This document shows, one piece after another, positions 11,321 through 20,347 of a stretch of 64,000 nt of DNA. The stretch covers positions 1,650,583-1,714,582 of the forward strand of contig NZ_CP087880.1 in the NCBI RefSeq assembly GCF_021172065.1. Reading direction: 5' to 3'. Each line of letters begins with the position of its first letter. The first letter of the stretch is position 1. The position numbers were made by a program, and so were the translations under genes. Under the pieces are notes generated by a model, which saw nothing but the letters and a program-made list of their open reading frames with translations, was not told the DNA's origin and ran no database searches. This stretch comes from Pseudocitrobacter corydidari (GTDB lineage: Bacteria; Pseudomonadota; Gammaproteobacteria; Enterobacterales; Enterobacteriaceae).

Positions 11321-11545
11321 ATGTACGTTTCAATTCCCTTCTTTCACGCCTTTATTGGCTATGTCGTGGTATTTCCGCTTCTGGCAAGCCTCATTGTCGC
11401 CATCCTGGTATGGCGAAAAATCAAAGTCGCTCAGGATAGTTCCGGTAAAACGGGCTGGATTATCTGGACCGTTGTGCTCATTTCAGGGCTCACGCTCGCG
11501 GTCTGTGTTTTTCTGGGTTTGGCTTTCTTGTTCATAACAGCATGA
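11321..11545 (+). CDS. Small two-helix membrane protein, tandem copy 3
   Basis: This is the 74-residue third member. Helix 1 (about 9-30, FIGYVVVFPLLASLIVAILV) and helix 2 (about 48-72) flank a loop with SSGKTGWIIWTVVL, where the RVWR motif of copies 1 and 2 has become GWIIW. It has an AAGGG ribosome site six bases before the ATG. It is the most diverged copy. The convergent gene ynjF starts reading in from the other strand 33 bases after its stop. Confidence 0.6.
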   Translation: MYVSIPFFHAFIGYVVVFPLLASLIVAILVWRKIKVAQDSSGKTGWIIWTVVLISGLTLAVCVFLGLAFLFITA

Positions 11546-11578
11546 TAATCGACGTTATTATCCTGTCTCGATTATTTG

Positions 11579-12196
11579 TCATTTCTCATACTCTTTCAAC
11601 GTCACATACCCTCCCCACACCCGATTAAACGTTGTCAGCCAGCATAGCGCGCCAAAAATCCACGCCAGCCAGGAAAAGTAAGCCGGGAAGAGGCAGCAAA
11701 GCACAAATAACGCGATAGTTTCACTGCCTTCCGTCAGGCCGCCGAGGTAATAAAATGATTTGTGCGCATAGCCGGGATTATCGATATTGTATTTGGCGGC
11801 CAGCGCGGCAAACGCCAGGAAACTGCTGCCGGTACCGATAAATGCAAACAGTAGCCACGCACCCGCTATAGCGTTGTTCACCGGGTCCGCAAGGACAAAA
11901 CCAAACGGCACCAGCGCGTAGAAAAGAAAATCAAGCGCGATATCAAGGAAGCCGCCTGCATCTGATAACCCCCGCCGCCGCGCCAGCGCGCCGTCCAGCC
12001 CGTCGCACAGACGGTTGAGTGCTATCGCTGCCAGCGCCGCACCGTACCACCCCAGCGCCAGAAACGGCAGCGCCAGCACGCCAATGGCAAAACCGACCAG
12101 CGTGACGCCATCGGGCGTGACTGACGGGCGATCCAGTGCGCTCGCCGCACGATTGAGCCAGGGTTTCAGTCGAGGGTGAAGATGTCGGTCAAGCAT
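11579..12196 (-). CDS. ynjF: CDP-alcohol phosphatidyltransferase family protein YnjF
   Basis: This inner-membrane enzyme of 205 residues carries the complete CDP-alcohol phosphotransferase motif: DGLDGALARRRGLSDAGGFL then DIALD, i.e. D-x2-DG-x2-AR-x8-G-x3-D-x3-D. It therefore should transfer a phospho-alcohol from a CDP-activated donor to an unknown acceptor. Several hydrophobic helices surround the motif. The ATG at 12194-12196 (MLDRHLHPRLKP) matches the E. coli start; the longer frame upstream belongs to the overlap with ynjA. It overlaps ynjA by 8 bp, so the two are co-translated here. Confidence 0.93.
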   Translation of the reverse strand: MLDRHLHPRLKPWLNRAASALDRPSVTPDGVTLVGFAIGVLALPFLALGWYGAALAAIALNRLCDGLDGALARRRGLSDAGGFLDIALDFLFYALVPFGFVLADPVNNAIAGAWLLFAFIGTGSSFLAFAALAAKYNIDNPGYAHKSFYYLGGLTEGSETIALFVLCCLFPAYFSWLAWIFGALCWLTTFNRVWGGYVTLKEYEK

Positions 12197-12755
12197 GCGG
12201 TTTTCCTGTTGGGGAACATAAACCCTGAGAAGGGATATCCAGCGCGGCGTTGAATCGCGCCGAGAGATTCTGAAAAGCAATCAGCGCCGTCATTTCAGTA
12301 ATTTGTGCATCGTTAAAGTGACAGTGTAACGCCTCTTTTTCTGCCTCGGTGACCACCGGCGGCGTTGCGGTAACCGCTTCCGCATAGGCCAGCGCGACAC
12401 GTTCCGCTGGGCTAAACAGGGCTGAATCACGCCATTGCGCCACTGCCTGCACTTTCTCCATCGCGCCGCTGCGCTGCGCTAGCCGCAGACTGTTGGCATC
12501 AATACAGAATGCGCATTCGCACTGCTGGGACACCCGCGTCATCAATAGCGCCCGCAGGCCAGGGTCAAGCCGCGCGTTTTTGCGCTCCAGATAGCCGACA
12601 AACAGCGCCACCAGCCAGAACAAACGCGGCATACGCCCCCACCAGCGCGTAGGGTTCAGCACGGCGCCGTAATGTTTTTGCTGTATGGCGGCAATGGGTT
12701 TGAGGCTCAGCGGCAATGACGCCAGCGGTTGCACCCAGAATGGTTTGTTTTTCAC
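12189..12755 (-). CDS. ynjA: AhpD/carboxymuconolactone-decarboxylase-like protein YnjA
   Basis: YnjA belongs to the alkylhydroperoxidase D / CMD-like superfamily. The putative redox motif is C-x-x-C-x6-7-H-like: CECAFCIDANSLRLA at about residues 82-96, with Cys-x-x-Cys intact. The start is uncertain. I choose GTG at 12753-12755, which has a GGAG site; the open frame continues 13 codons upstream. In E. coli ynjA lies directly upstream of ynjB. Here it sits in front of ynjF on the opposite strand and overlaps it, a local rearrangement. The substrate is unknown. Confidence 0.85.
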   Translation of the reverse strand: MKNKPFWVQPLASLPLSLKPIAAIQQKHYGAVLNPTRWWGRMPRLFWLVALFVGYLERKNARLDPGLRALLMTRVSQQCECAFCIDANSLRLAQRSGAMEKVQAVAQWRDSALFSPAERVALAYAEAVTATPPVVTEAEKEALHCHFNDAQITEMTALIAFQNLSARFNAALDIPSQGLCSPTGKPHA

Positions 12756-12833
12756 CCGAAAACTCCGGCAAGGCTTTAGCGAAAGAAGAGGCAAGGATAT
12801 TATGGTAATACATTCACAGGATCTTTGACCGAT

Positions 12834-13235
12834 ATGCTAAAAACCATTGATGTTGTCGCCGCCATTATCGAACAAAATGGAAAAATCCTTCTCGCCCAGC
12901 GCCCTGCTCACGCCGATCAGGCCGGAATGTGGGAGTTAGCCGGGGGAAAAGTGGAACACGGCGAAAGCCAGCCGCAAGCGCTGATCCGCGAGTTACGTGA
13001 AGAGTTAGGTATTATCGCGCAACCCACCCGCTACATCGCCAGCCACCAGCGTGAGGTCTCCGGGCGAATTATTCATCTGCACGCCTGGCACGTTCCGGTT
13101 TACGAGGGTGAGATCGTCGCCCACGAACATAGCGCGCTCGTGTGGTGCCTCCCGGATGAAGCACTCGGTTATGAGCTTGCACCCGCCGATGTCCCACTGC
13201 TTGAGGCATTTATCACTTTACGCGACGCCAGATAA
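12834..13235 (+). CDS. nudG: Nudix pyrimidine (deoxy)nucleotide pyrophosphatase NudG
   Basis: NudG hydrolyses CTP, dCTP and 5-methyl-dCTP or oxidised pyrimidine and purine nucleotides to the monophosphate. The Nudix box is complete at about residues 35-57: GGKVEHGESQPQALIRELRE then ELGI, fitting G-x5-E-x7-REUxEExGU. About 133 residues are in family range. The ATG at 12834 (MLKTIDVVAA) fits E. coli better than a TTG three codons upstream. The last 23 bases overlap the 3' end of convergent ynjH. Confidence 0.93.
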   Translation: MLKTIDVVAAIIEQNGKILLAQRPAHADQAGMWELAGGKVEHGESQPQALIRELREELGIIAQPTRYIASHQREVSGRIIHLHAWHVPVYEGEIVAHEHSALVWCLPDEALGYELAPADVPLLEAFITLRDAR

Positions 13236-13473
13236 GCGGGTTGGTGCTGAGGGTTTTCTCGTCTCGCAGGCACTGTAACAGGCCGCCATCGGTGTTAATG
13301 ACCGCGCCTTCGGAATAATATTCATTCTGATACACACAGCACTGGCTACAATTCTGCACGTTTTTCCCCTGTGTGTTGAACACCTCGGGGGGCACATTCA
13401 CCTCCACCTGCGGGCGCGCGAATGCGGCTCCCGCCATTACCACCAGTAACCCTGCCAGCCATTGCGTTTTCAT
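13213..13473 (-). CDS. ynjH: Exported DUF1496 protein YnjH
   Basis: YnjH is an 86-residue secreted protein of unknown function. A signal peptide covers about residues 1-19 (WLAGLLVVMAGAAFA). The mature part contains a Cys-rich patch NCSQCCVYQNEYYSEG, which probably forms disulfides in the periplasm. The ATG at 13471-13473 is the only sensible start. The gene is convergent with nudG and overlaps it by 23 bp, as in E. coli. Confidence 0.88.
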   Translation of the reverse strand: MKTQWLAGLLVVMAGAAFARPQVEVNVPPEVFNTQGKNVQNCSQCCVYQNEYYSEGAVINTDGGLLQCLRDEKTLSTNPLIWRRVK

Positions 13474-13713
13474 CGTCGAGCCCCTGTTATCTGCTTCTGT
13501 GTATCTTTATATCGACCCATTTACTCACTTCCTTAAGTGTAAATGCCTATCGGTTTTTATTATGACCCACCGCTGCGTATTAATTTTCCTTTCGGGCTCA
13601 ATTTTGCTTGTCAAAAGTTAGCAACGTAATGATATAGTCAAAAAACATCACGACGTTAAAACATAAATCACAACAAGCACATACATCATTAACTATAAGA
13701 GGAACTTATACTT

Positions 13714-15057
13714 ATGGATCAGGTTGGCTCTCTGGAAAACTTCCTTGCCCACGTTCAGCAACGCGACCCACACCAGACAGAATTCTCTCAGGCCGTACGC
13801 GAAGTCATGACCACTCTTTGGCCATTTCTGGAACAGAACCCGCAATATCGTCGCCTCTCGCTGCTCGAAAGGCTGGTTGAACCAGAGCGCGTGATCCAGT
13901 TTCGCGTGGTATGGGTGGACGATCGCAATCAGGTACAGGTAAACCGCGCATGGCGCGTTCAGTTCAGTTCGGCAATTGGGCCGTTCAAAGGCGGGATGCG
14001 TTTCCACCCTTCCGTTAACCTGTCTATTCTGAAATTCCTCGGCTTCGAGCAAACCTTCAAAAATGCCCTGACCACCCTGCCTATGGGCGGCGGCAAAGGC
14101 GGCAGCGATTTTGACCCCAAAGGCAAAAGCGAAGGCGAAGTGATGCGCTTCTGTCAGGCGCTGATGACTGAACTCTATCGTCATCTTGGCGCAGACACCG
14201 ACGTCCCGGCGGGCGATATCGGCGTGGGCGGTCGCGAAGTCGGCTTTATGGCTGGCATGATGAAAAAACTCTCCAACAACACCGCCTGCGTGTTTACCGG
14301 CAAAGGTCTTTCGTTCGGCGGCAGCCTGATTCGCCCGGAAGCCACCGGTTACGGGCTGGTTTATTTCACCGAAGCGATGCTTAAACGTCACGGTTTGGGC
14401 TTTGAAGGCATGCGCGTATCGGTTTCCGGCTCCGGTAACGTCGCGCAATACGCGATTGAAAAAGCGATGGAATTCGGCGCACGTGTGGTTACCGCATCCG
14501 ACTCCAGCGGCACCGTGGTGGATGAAAGCGGCTTCACCAAAGAGAAACTGGCGCGTCTGATTGAAATCAAAGCCAGCCGCGACGGTCGCGTGGCCGATTA
14601 CGCGCGTGAATTTGACCTGGTGTATCTGGAAGGTCAGCAGCCGTGGTCCGTACCGGTTGATATCGCCCTGCCGTGCGCCACGCAGAACGAGCTGGATACC
14701 GATGCGGCTCGCGTACTGATTGCTAACGGCGTCAAAGCCGTTGCCGAAGGTGCGAATATGCCAACCACCATCGAAGCCACCGAACTGTTCCTTGAAGCAG
14801 GCGTGCTGTTTGCACCGGGTAAAGCGGCGAACGCGGGCGGCGTGGCAACGTCAGGACTGGAGATGGCGCAAAACGCCGCGCGTCTGGGCTGGAAAGCCGA
14901 GAAAGTCGATGCGCGTCTGCACCACATCATGCTGGATATTCACCATGCCTGCGTCGAGCATGGCGGCGAAAGCAAGCAAACCAACTACGTGCAGGGCGCG
15001 AACATCGCAGGCTTCGTGAAAGTTGCCGATGCAATGCTATCACAGGGTGTGATTTAA
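13714..15057 (+). CDS. gdhA: NADP-specific glutamate dehydrogenase
   Basis: GdhA makes glutamate from 2-oxoglutarate and ammonium with NADPH, the high-ammonium assimilation route; it works as a cytosolic hexamer. The 447 residues equal E. coli. The catalytic lysine is K128 in PMGGGKGGSDFDPKGKSEGE and the dinucleotide-binding glycines are VSVSGSGNVAQYA (about 232-244). The start ATG has an upstream AGAGGAAC. A region of about 240 bases with AT-rich promoter-like sequence precedes it. A BIME follows directly. Nothing is unusual in the sequence. Confidence 0.98.
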   Translation: MDQVGSLENFLAHVQQRDPHQTEFSQAVREVMTTLWPFLEQNPQYRRLSLLERLVEPERVIQFRVVWVDDRNQVQVNRAWRVQFSSAIGPFKGGMRFHPSVNLSILKFLGFEQTFKNALTTLPMGGGKGGSDFDPKGKSEGEVMRFCQALMTELYRHLGADTDVPAGDIGVGGREVGFMAGMMKKLSNNTACVFTGKGLSFGGSLIRPEATGYGLVYFTEAMLKRHGLGFEGMRVSVSGSGNVAQYAIEKAMEFGARVVTASDSSGTVVDESGFTKEKLARLIEIKASRDGRVADYAREFDLVYLEGQQPWSVPVDIALPCATQNELDTDAARVLIANGVKAVAEGANMPTTIEATELFLEAGVLFAPGKAANAGGVATSGLEMAQNAARLGWKAEKVDARLHHIMLDIHHACVEHGGESKQTNYVQGANIAGFVKVADAMLSQGVI

Positions 15058-15065
15058 GTAGCAAA

Positions 15066-15160
15066 TGTCTGATGGCGCTGCGCTTATCAGGCCTACAACT
15101 GGACGCAATTCATTGAAATTGTGCGCTATTGTAGGCCGGGCAAGCGCAGCGCCCCGGCGA
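15066..15160. repeat. REP pair (BIME) after gdhA
   Basis: CTGATGGCGCTGCGCTTATC AGGCCTACA and its partner TGTAGGCCGGGCAAGCGCAG face each other around an AT-rich spacer. This is a typical BIME between the convergent genes gdhA and ynjI. Confidence 0.85.
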
Positions 15161-15165
15161 AGAGG

Positions 15166-16089
15166 TCAGGTTGAGGATGTGCCCCAGGGGAGATTTTTAA
15201 TGGGCCAGAGACAATTCTTACGATAATGTTCCAGAATTTCCACGTCGTAAAGATGCCCTTCTTCCAGTTCAGCATCCATAAGCTTCATTCGATAGCAGAA
15301 AGCATGCCAGTACCAGGACCCCATCAACCTGTTTCGATGGAATTCTTCTTCGCTCTCAAACAGTTCATAGGCCTTTTTCGAGGCAATCAAAATATAGTGC
15401 CAGGCCAGATCTTCCTCAATCGTTCCATTCTGATATGTTGAGCAGGTTAAGCCTATTATCCATTCTATCTCGGCCCCCCATATCAAGCGCGGAGATGACT
15501 TATCAAATCGACGGACGGTACAGTCATAAAGATAATCTTCAGGAAATTCCTTAACCTTACTTAACATCGCAATGACTTCTTGCGGATTTTCTTCCATGTG
15601 TTCTTTAAAATGATTAGCGCCATGCTCCCCCGAGAGAAAATATTCCATTAGCGCGATATAACTTTCGGTATCGACTATCCCCCAGTCGTCGTCTAAACAC
15701 TTACGACGCTGGCGAGTCACGCCGACAGACTCAAAGCTTAAAATTTGATAACGAAAAGTATCCGTTCCCGATGCTGGCTGGCGTGGCCAAAACTCAAGCG
15801 TTTCAGACCACTGTTTATAATTAAAGCGATGAGGTGCAACCAGCCGCAATGCCTGCAATTTTTCCTCACTCAGCGGCTCAATTCCTTTAACCTTATAATA
15901 GTGCAACTGTTCTTTTTTTGCCCTGAAGCCTGCGTAAATAACTAACCCAGCCATAATTAATAGATAAAGAAAAGCATAGCCAGCGGACATTTTACCTTTA
16001 TTACTTAAGCCATTTTCTGTGAGACCTGCACCAACAAACAAAGCGGCAAAAGCACAGGTTAAATAAAACCCCCACTTATAAACCAGCAT
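15166..16089 (-). CDS. ynjI: Membrane protein YnjI, N-terminally shortened by an amber codon
   Basis: This 307-residue open frame matches YnjI, a protein of unknown function with two hydrophobic helices near its start (about residues 7-26 and 36-54) and a large soluble part. Family blocks include QLHYYKVKGIEPLSEEKLQA and EHGANHFKEHMEENP. The E. coli protein, as I remember it, has about 36 more residues at the N-terminus. That extension is encoded here in frame upstream but is broken by a TAG codon at 16111-16113. The ATG at 16087-16089 has no strong ribosome site. The gene is more AT-rich than its neighbours. Whether it is functional is uncertain. Confidence 0.7.
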   Translation of the reverse strand: MLVYKWGFYLTCAFAALFVGAGLTENGLSNKGKMSAGYAFLYLLIMAGLVIYAGFRAKKEQLHYYKVKGIEPLSEEKLQALRLVAPHRFNYKQWSETLEFWPRQPASGTDTFRYQILSFESVGVTRQRRKCLDDDWGIVDTESYIALMEYFLSGEHGANHFKEHMEENPQEVIAMLSKVKEFPEDYLYDCTVRRFDKSSPRLIWGAEIEWIIGLTCSTYQNGTIEEDLAWHYILIASKKAYELFESEEEFHRNRLMGSWYWHAFCYRMKLMDAELEEGHLYDVEILEHYRKNCLWPIKNLPWGTSST

Positions 16090-16110
16090 GGCTTTATTTT
16101 CTTTAATTAT

Positions 16111-16197
16111 CTAATCCAGACTAATATTAAATATTTCCCAACCGTTAAAAGAAAATTTCTCACTTCCTGGATGGTTTTGTAATAGCTGTTTTTTCAT
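16111..16197 (-). pseudogene. 5' fragment of ynjI ending in an in-frame TAG
   Basis: From the ATG at 16195-16197 the minus strand reads MKKQLLQNHPGSEKFSFNGW and on to an amber codon at position 29. The frame is the same as the downstream ynjI frame, and the text matches the remembered E. coli YnjI N-terminus. The ATG has a strong CAGGGA ribosome site about six bases upstream, so this was the original start. The change is a single nonsense codon, not a frameshift. Confidence 0.7.
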
Positions 16198-16324
16198 CAC
16201 ATTCCCTGTAAACACACACGCAGAAGGCGACAATTTTATCCCGGCAAAAAAAATATCCAACGGATTCTCAAAATCCGCTGGATATTTCAGAATTTGACTC
16301 GTGTAGTGCGAAAAGTTCGCGCGC

Positions 16325-18283
16325 TTACGCTATCGCCCCACTGCCCATTTCATCTGATGGCGGGCTTTTTTTCGCGCTACGTTTACGCGGGGCGCTCTTT
16401 TTCTTCTCACCCGCCGCACCGCCCGGCGCGACAATGCCGCGGAAACGTCTGACCGGCGTACTGCGGGCCTGATCAATCAGTTGATACAGCGTGCCCACCA
16501 GCGGCTGCATAAAGTCCTGATAGCGGCACTGTTTTTCGCTGATTTGCGTCAGGATTGACTCCCAGTGCGCCGTCATATCAGGCCGTGTCGCCATTTCCGG
16601 CAGCGAGTGGAACAGCGCTTTGCCCGCGTCAGTCGAGTGAATATAGCGCCCCTTTTTAGTCAGGAAGCCGCGTTTAAACAACAGTTCGATAATCCCTGCG
16701 CGCGTCGCTTCGGTGCCGAGGCCATCCGTTGCACGCAGGATCTTTTTCAGATCTTTATCCTGCACAAAACGCGCGATACCGGTCATAGCCGACAGCAGGG
16801 TTGCGTCGGTGAAGTGGCGCGGCGGCTGGGTTTGCCGTTCCACCACTTCTCCTTTTTCGCACAGCAGTTCATCGCTTTTGGCAACCACCGGCAACGGCGT
16901 ACCGTCGTTCTCTTCATCGCGTTCTTTCCCGCCGAGCAGCGTACGCCAGCCTGCTTCGGCAAGAAAACGCGCCTTAGCGATAAATTTACCATTAGCAATA
17001 TCAAGGTCTATCTGACACTTGCGGAAAACCGCGTCCGGGCAGAACTGCATCAGATACTGACGCGCCACCAGGGTGTAAATCTTCGATTCGTTTTCCGTCA
17101 GATTGACGTTGCTCGACCGCGCAGTAGGGATAATTGCGTGGTGCGCGTCAACCTTTTTGTCATCCCAGCAGCGGTTGCGCGTGTCCGGATTCACCACCGG
17201 TTGCGGCAAAAGATCCGGCGCGTGGACGCCTATCGCATTCAGCACCGCATGTCGCCCGGCGAAATGCTCTTCGGGCAAATAACGGCTATCCGAACGTGGG
17301 TAAGTAATCAGTTTGTGGGTTTCGTACAGCTTCTGGCAGATATCAAGCACATTCTGCGCGCTCAGGCCGAAACGTTTGGCGGCCTCAATCTGCAATGCGG
17401 AAAGCGAGAAAGGCAACGGGGCGGATTCTGATTCCCGTTTATCGTTATAGGCCGTAACGATCGCCGGCTGACCTTCGATGCGCTTGACCACGTGATCGGC
17501 CAGCGCGCGATGCAGCAATCGCCCCTCTTCGTCCTGATACGGCTCGCAGGCTTCGCTCGGCTGCCAGACGGCGGTGAAACGCTCGTCTTCCGGGGTGACA
17601 ATGTGCGCCTTCACTTCGAAGAAATCTTTGGCGACAAAGTTTTCAATCTCTTCATCACGACGCACCACCAGCCCCAGCACCGGCGTTTGTACCCGCCCCA
17701 CGGAGAGCACGCCGTTATATCCCGCGTTACGCCCTAAAATAGTGTAAGCGCGGGTCATATTGATACCGTAAAGCCAGTCGGCACGGGCGCGAGCCAGCGC
17801 GGAAACGCACAGCGGAATGAAGTCGCTGTTGGCGCGCAGGCGCGTAATCGCCCGCTCCACCGCCTGCGGGTTCAGGTCGTTGATCAAACAGCGTTGCACC
17901 TGCTGGCGCTTTTCGGGCGCCAGCGAGAGGTAGTCCAGCACTTCATCCACCAGCAGTTGCCCTTCTCTGTCGGGGTCTCCTGCGTGAATGACTTCGCTGG
18001 CCTCGTGCAAAAAGCGCTTAATAACGTTGAGCTGCTTTGTCACCGACGGGCGCGGCTGAAGCTGCCACTTCTCCGGGACTATCGGCAAATCCTGCAAATT
18101 CCAGCGCGCATAACGGCTGTCATACGCGTCCGGCTGCGCCTGTTCGAGTAGATGGCCAATACACCAGGTCACCACCTGACCGTTGCCGCATTCGATATAG
18201 CCGTCGCCCTTTCGATGGGGTTTAGGTAGTACATCGGCAATGGCACGCGCCAGGCTCGGTTTTTCCGCAATAAACAGGCGCAT
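16325..18283 (-). CDS. topB: DNA topoisomerase III
   Basis: TopB is a type IA topoisomerase that decatenates DNA, acting on single-stranded junctions through a 5'-phosphotyrosine. The start [20 protein letters not shown] opens the TOPRIM domain, whose [17 protein letters not shown] acidic triad is visible. The active tyrosine lies in [17 protein letters not shown]. From the ATG at 18283 it has 652 residues, close to E. coli; the six extra upstream codons are not needed. The C-terminal tail is basic ([13 protein letters not shown]), as expected for DNA binding. It lies 4 bp after selD, with which it is probably co-transcribed. Confidence 0.97.
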   Translation of the reverse strand: MRLFIAEKPSLARAIADVLPKPHRKGDGYIECGNGQVVTWCIGHLLEQAQPDAYDSRYARWNLQDLPIVPEKWQLQPRPSVTKQLNVIKRFLHEASEVIHAGDPDREGQLLVDEVLDYLSLAPEKRQQVQRCLINDLNPQAVERAITRLRANSDFIPLCVSALARARADWLYGINMTRAYTILGRNAGYNGVLSVGRVQTPVLGLVVRRDEEIENFVAKDFFEVKAHIVTPEDERFTAVWQPSEACEPYQDEEGRLLHRALADHVVKRIEGQPAIVTAYNDKRESESAPLPFSLSALQIEAAKRFGLSAQNVLDICQKLYETHKLITYPRSDSRYLPEEHFAGRHAVLNAIGVHAPDLLPQPVVNPDTRNRCWDDKKVDAHHAIIPTARSSNVNLTENESKIYTLVARQYLMQFCPDAVFRKCQIDLDIANGKFIAKARFLAEAGWRTLLGGKERDEENDGTPLPVVAKSDELLCEKGEVVERQTQPPRHFTDATLLSAMTGIARFVQDKDLKKILRATDGLGTEATRAGIIELLFKRGFLTKKGRYIHSTDAGKALFHSLPEMATRPDMTAHWESILTQISEKQCRYQDFMQPLVGTLYQLIDQARSTPVRRFRGIVAPGGAAGEKKKSAPRKRSAKKSPPSDEMGSGAIA

Positions 18284-18287
18284 CTGC

Positions 18288-19331
18288 TTAGCGGATCTCA
18301 ATCATCGGGCGACCCGCGCGGGCCTCAACCAGACCACCAATCGACGTTAAGGTAATGCCATACTCCGCCGCCGCAGCCTGCACCTCTTGCTCGGCTTCCG
18401 GCGTGACCGCCAACAGCAGGCCGCCAGAGGTTTGCGGATCGCACAGCAGCGAACGCCATTCGTCCGGCATCTCACCCATCAGGTGACCATAGCTGGCGAA
18501 GTTGCGCCCGGTACCACCCGGCACCGCGCCCTGCGCGATGTACTCTTCCACGCCCGGCAGTTTCGGCACATCGGCAAAATTCACCTGCGCCTGTACGCCA
18601 GCGCCCTGGCACATTTCGCTGAGGTGTCCCAGCAGACCAAAACCGGTGACGTCCGTCATCGCTTTGACGCCATCAATATTGGCGAAGGCCGCGCCAGCCA
18701 GGTTCATCTGGCACATCACTTCCGTTGCCAGCCCCTGATGTTCAGGTTTCAGCAGCGATTTCTTTTCAGCGGTGGTGAGTACGCCAATCCCCAGCGGCTT
18801 GGTGAGGAAAAGTTTGCAGCCCGCCTGCGCGGTGCTGTTTTTCTTCACGCGCTCGGTCGGCACGACACCCGTGACCGCCAGCCCGAAAATAGGCTCCGGC
18901 GCATCAATAGAGTGGCCGCCCGCCAGGGCGATACCCGCTTGCTGACAGGCAAAGCGCCCGCCGTCGATCACGTCGCGGGCGATTTCCGGGGCCAGGGTGT
19001 TGATTGGCCAGCCGAGAATCGCAATCGCCATAATCGGTTTGCCGCCCATCGCGAAGATATCGCTGATGGCGTTAGTGGCCGCGATACGGCCAAAATCAAA
19101 CGGGTTATCAACGATCGGCATGAAGAAATCGGTGGTACTGATAATCGATGTGCCGTTGCCGAGGTCGTACACTGCCGCGTCATCACGGGTTTCATTGCCG
19201 ACAAGCAGGTTCGGGTCGACAAACTTCGCCTGTTCGCTATGCAGGATGGTTTCCAGCACTTTCGGGGAAATTTTACAACCGCAACCGGCTCCGTGGCTGT
19301 ACTGTGTTAAACGAATGGCTTGCTCGCTCAT
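18288..19331 (-). CDS. selD: Selenophosphate synthase (selenide, water dikinase)
   Basis: SelD makes monoselenophosphate from selenide and ATP, the selenium donor for selenocysteine tRNA and for selenouridine in tRNA. The active-site loop is GAGCGCK with Cys17 and Lys20 in E. coli numbering; position 17 is an ordinary cysteine, not selenocysteine. Other AIR-synthase-like blocks are [20 protein letters not shown] and [14 protein letters not shown]. The ATG at 19329-19331 ([10 protein letters not shown]) is chosen over one two codons upstream to match E. coli. ydjA, selD and topB are contiguous in E. coli, but here phoC has been inserted upstream. Confidence 0.97.
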   Translation of the reverse strand: MSEQAIRLTQYSHGAGCGCKISPKVLETILHSEQAKFVDPNLLVGNETRDDAAVYDLGNGTSIISTTDFFMPIVDNPFDFGRIAATNAISDIFAMGGKPIMAIAILGWPINTLAPEIARDVIDGGRFACQQAGIALAGGHSIDAPEPIFGLAVTGVVPTERVKKNSTAQAGCKLFLTKPLGIGVLTTAEKKSLLKPEHQGLATEVMCQMNLAGAAFANIDGVKAMTDVTGFGLLGHLSEMCQGAGVQAQVNFADVPKLPGVEEYIAQGAVPGGTGRNFASYGHLMGEMPDEWRSLLCDPQTSGGLLLAVTPEAEQEVQAAAAEYGITLTSIGGLVEARAGRPMIEIR

Positions 19332-19554
19332 GGGCATCTCCTGATTTTGCCAATCCCACTATGGTAGCGCCCAAACGGCGGCGTGGTAAGTCCGACACTC
19401 CGAAATCGCTCACTACTGCTCACTTCGCAAGCAATTGTCCGTTTTGCGACACAGGGCAATTTTTCTTACCGCGTTTTTCCTTCTACTAATTAGTGGCATG
19501 AATATATTAGTGTCAAAACCTGCATATCAGGATAAAAATCAAAAGGAAATATCA

Positions 19555-20304
19555 ATGAAAAAACGCATTATCGCCCTTTGCCTGGCAACACTCTTTACGT
19601 CCAGCGCTTTTGCTCTTGCTCCGGCCGGGAACGACGCCACCACCAAACCAGACCTCTATTATCTGAAAAATGCGCAAGCCATTGATAGCCTCGCTCTGCT
19701 GCCGCCTCCGCCAGCCGTAGGGAGCATCGCATTCCTGAACGATCAGGCGATGTATGAACAAGGCCGCCTGCTGCGCAATACCGAACGCGGTAAGCTGGCG
19801 GTGGAAGATGCAAACCTGAGCGGCGGCGGCGTGGCGAATGCCTTCTCCGGCGCGTTTGGATCGCCGATCACCGAAAAAGATGCACCGCAGTTGCACAAAC
19901 TGCTGACCAACATGATTGAGGACGCGGGCGACCTGGCAACCCGTGGTGCCAAAGAGAAATACATGCGCATTCGTCCGTTCGCTTTCTATGGCGTACCGAC
20001 CTGTAACACCACCGAGCAGGATAAGCTGTCGAAAAACGGTTCTTATCCGTCTGGCCACACGTCTATCGGCTGGGCCACCGCGCTGGTGCTGGCAGAGATT
20101 AACCCGGACCGTCAGAACGAGATTTTAAAACGTGGGTATGAGCTGGGCGAAAGCCGTGTGATCTGCGGTTACCACTGGCAGAGCGACGTAGATGCCGCGC
20201 GCATCGTCGGTTCCGCTGTTGTTGCTACGCTGCATACCAACCCGGCGTTCCAGCAGCAGTTGCAAAAAGCGAAAGACGAATTCGCTAAACAGCATAAGTC
20301 TTAA
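19555..20304 (+). CDS. phoC: Class A nonspecific acid phosphatase (PhoC/PhoN type)
   Basis: This is a periplasmic phosphomonoesterase of broad specificity in the PAP2/vanadium-haloperoxidase fold. A signal peptide ([20 protein letters not shown]) is followed by the mature protein starting [12 protein letters not shown]. The class A signature is complete: [16 protein letters not shown] and [14 protein letters not shown], giving the K-x6-RP, PSGH and SR-x5-H-x3-D blocks. It has 249 residues, the normal length. The ATG at 19555 follows AAAAGGAAATATCA. The gene interrupts the selD-ydjA neighbourhood found in E. coli and ends in its own terminator, suggesting insertion as a unit. Confidence 0.93.
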   Translation: MKKRIIALCLATLFTSSAFALAPAGNDATTKPDLYYLKNAQAIDSLALLPPPPAVGSIAFLNDQAMYEQGRLLRNTERGKLAVEDANLSGGGVANAFSGAFGSPITEKDAPQLHKLLTNMIEDAGDLATRGAKEKYMRIRPFAFYGVPTCNTTEQDKLSKNGSYPSGHTSIGWATALVLAEINPDRQNEILKRGYELGESRVICGYHWQSDVDAARIVGSAVVATLHTNPAFQQQLQKAKDEFAKQHKS

Positions 20305-20312
20305 TGTAAAAA

Positions 20313-20346
20313 GCCCGGTGGATTATGCCGCCGGGCGATCGGTTTT
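20313..20346 (+). terminator. Terminator of phoC
   Basis: GCCCGG-T-GG and CC-G-CCGGGC pair around an ATTATG loop just after the phoC stop. The T-run after it is weak on the plus strand (GGTTTTG). The preceding AAAA gives a T-run for ydjA transcripts on the other strand, so it may serve both. Confidence 0.6.
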
Positions 20347-20347
20347 G

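Noticed and set aside
16565..17431. 288-codon plus-strand frame within topB
   Set aside because: It is an antisense shadow of the conserved topoisomerase III gene.
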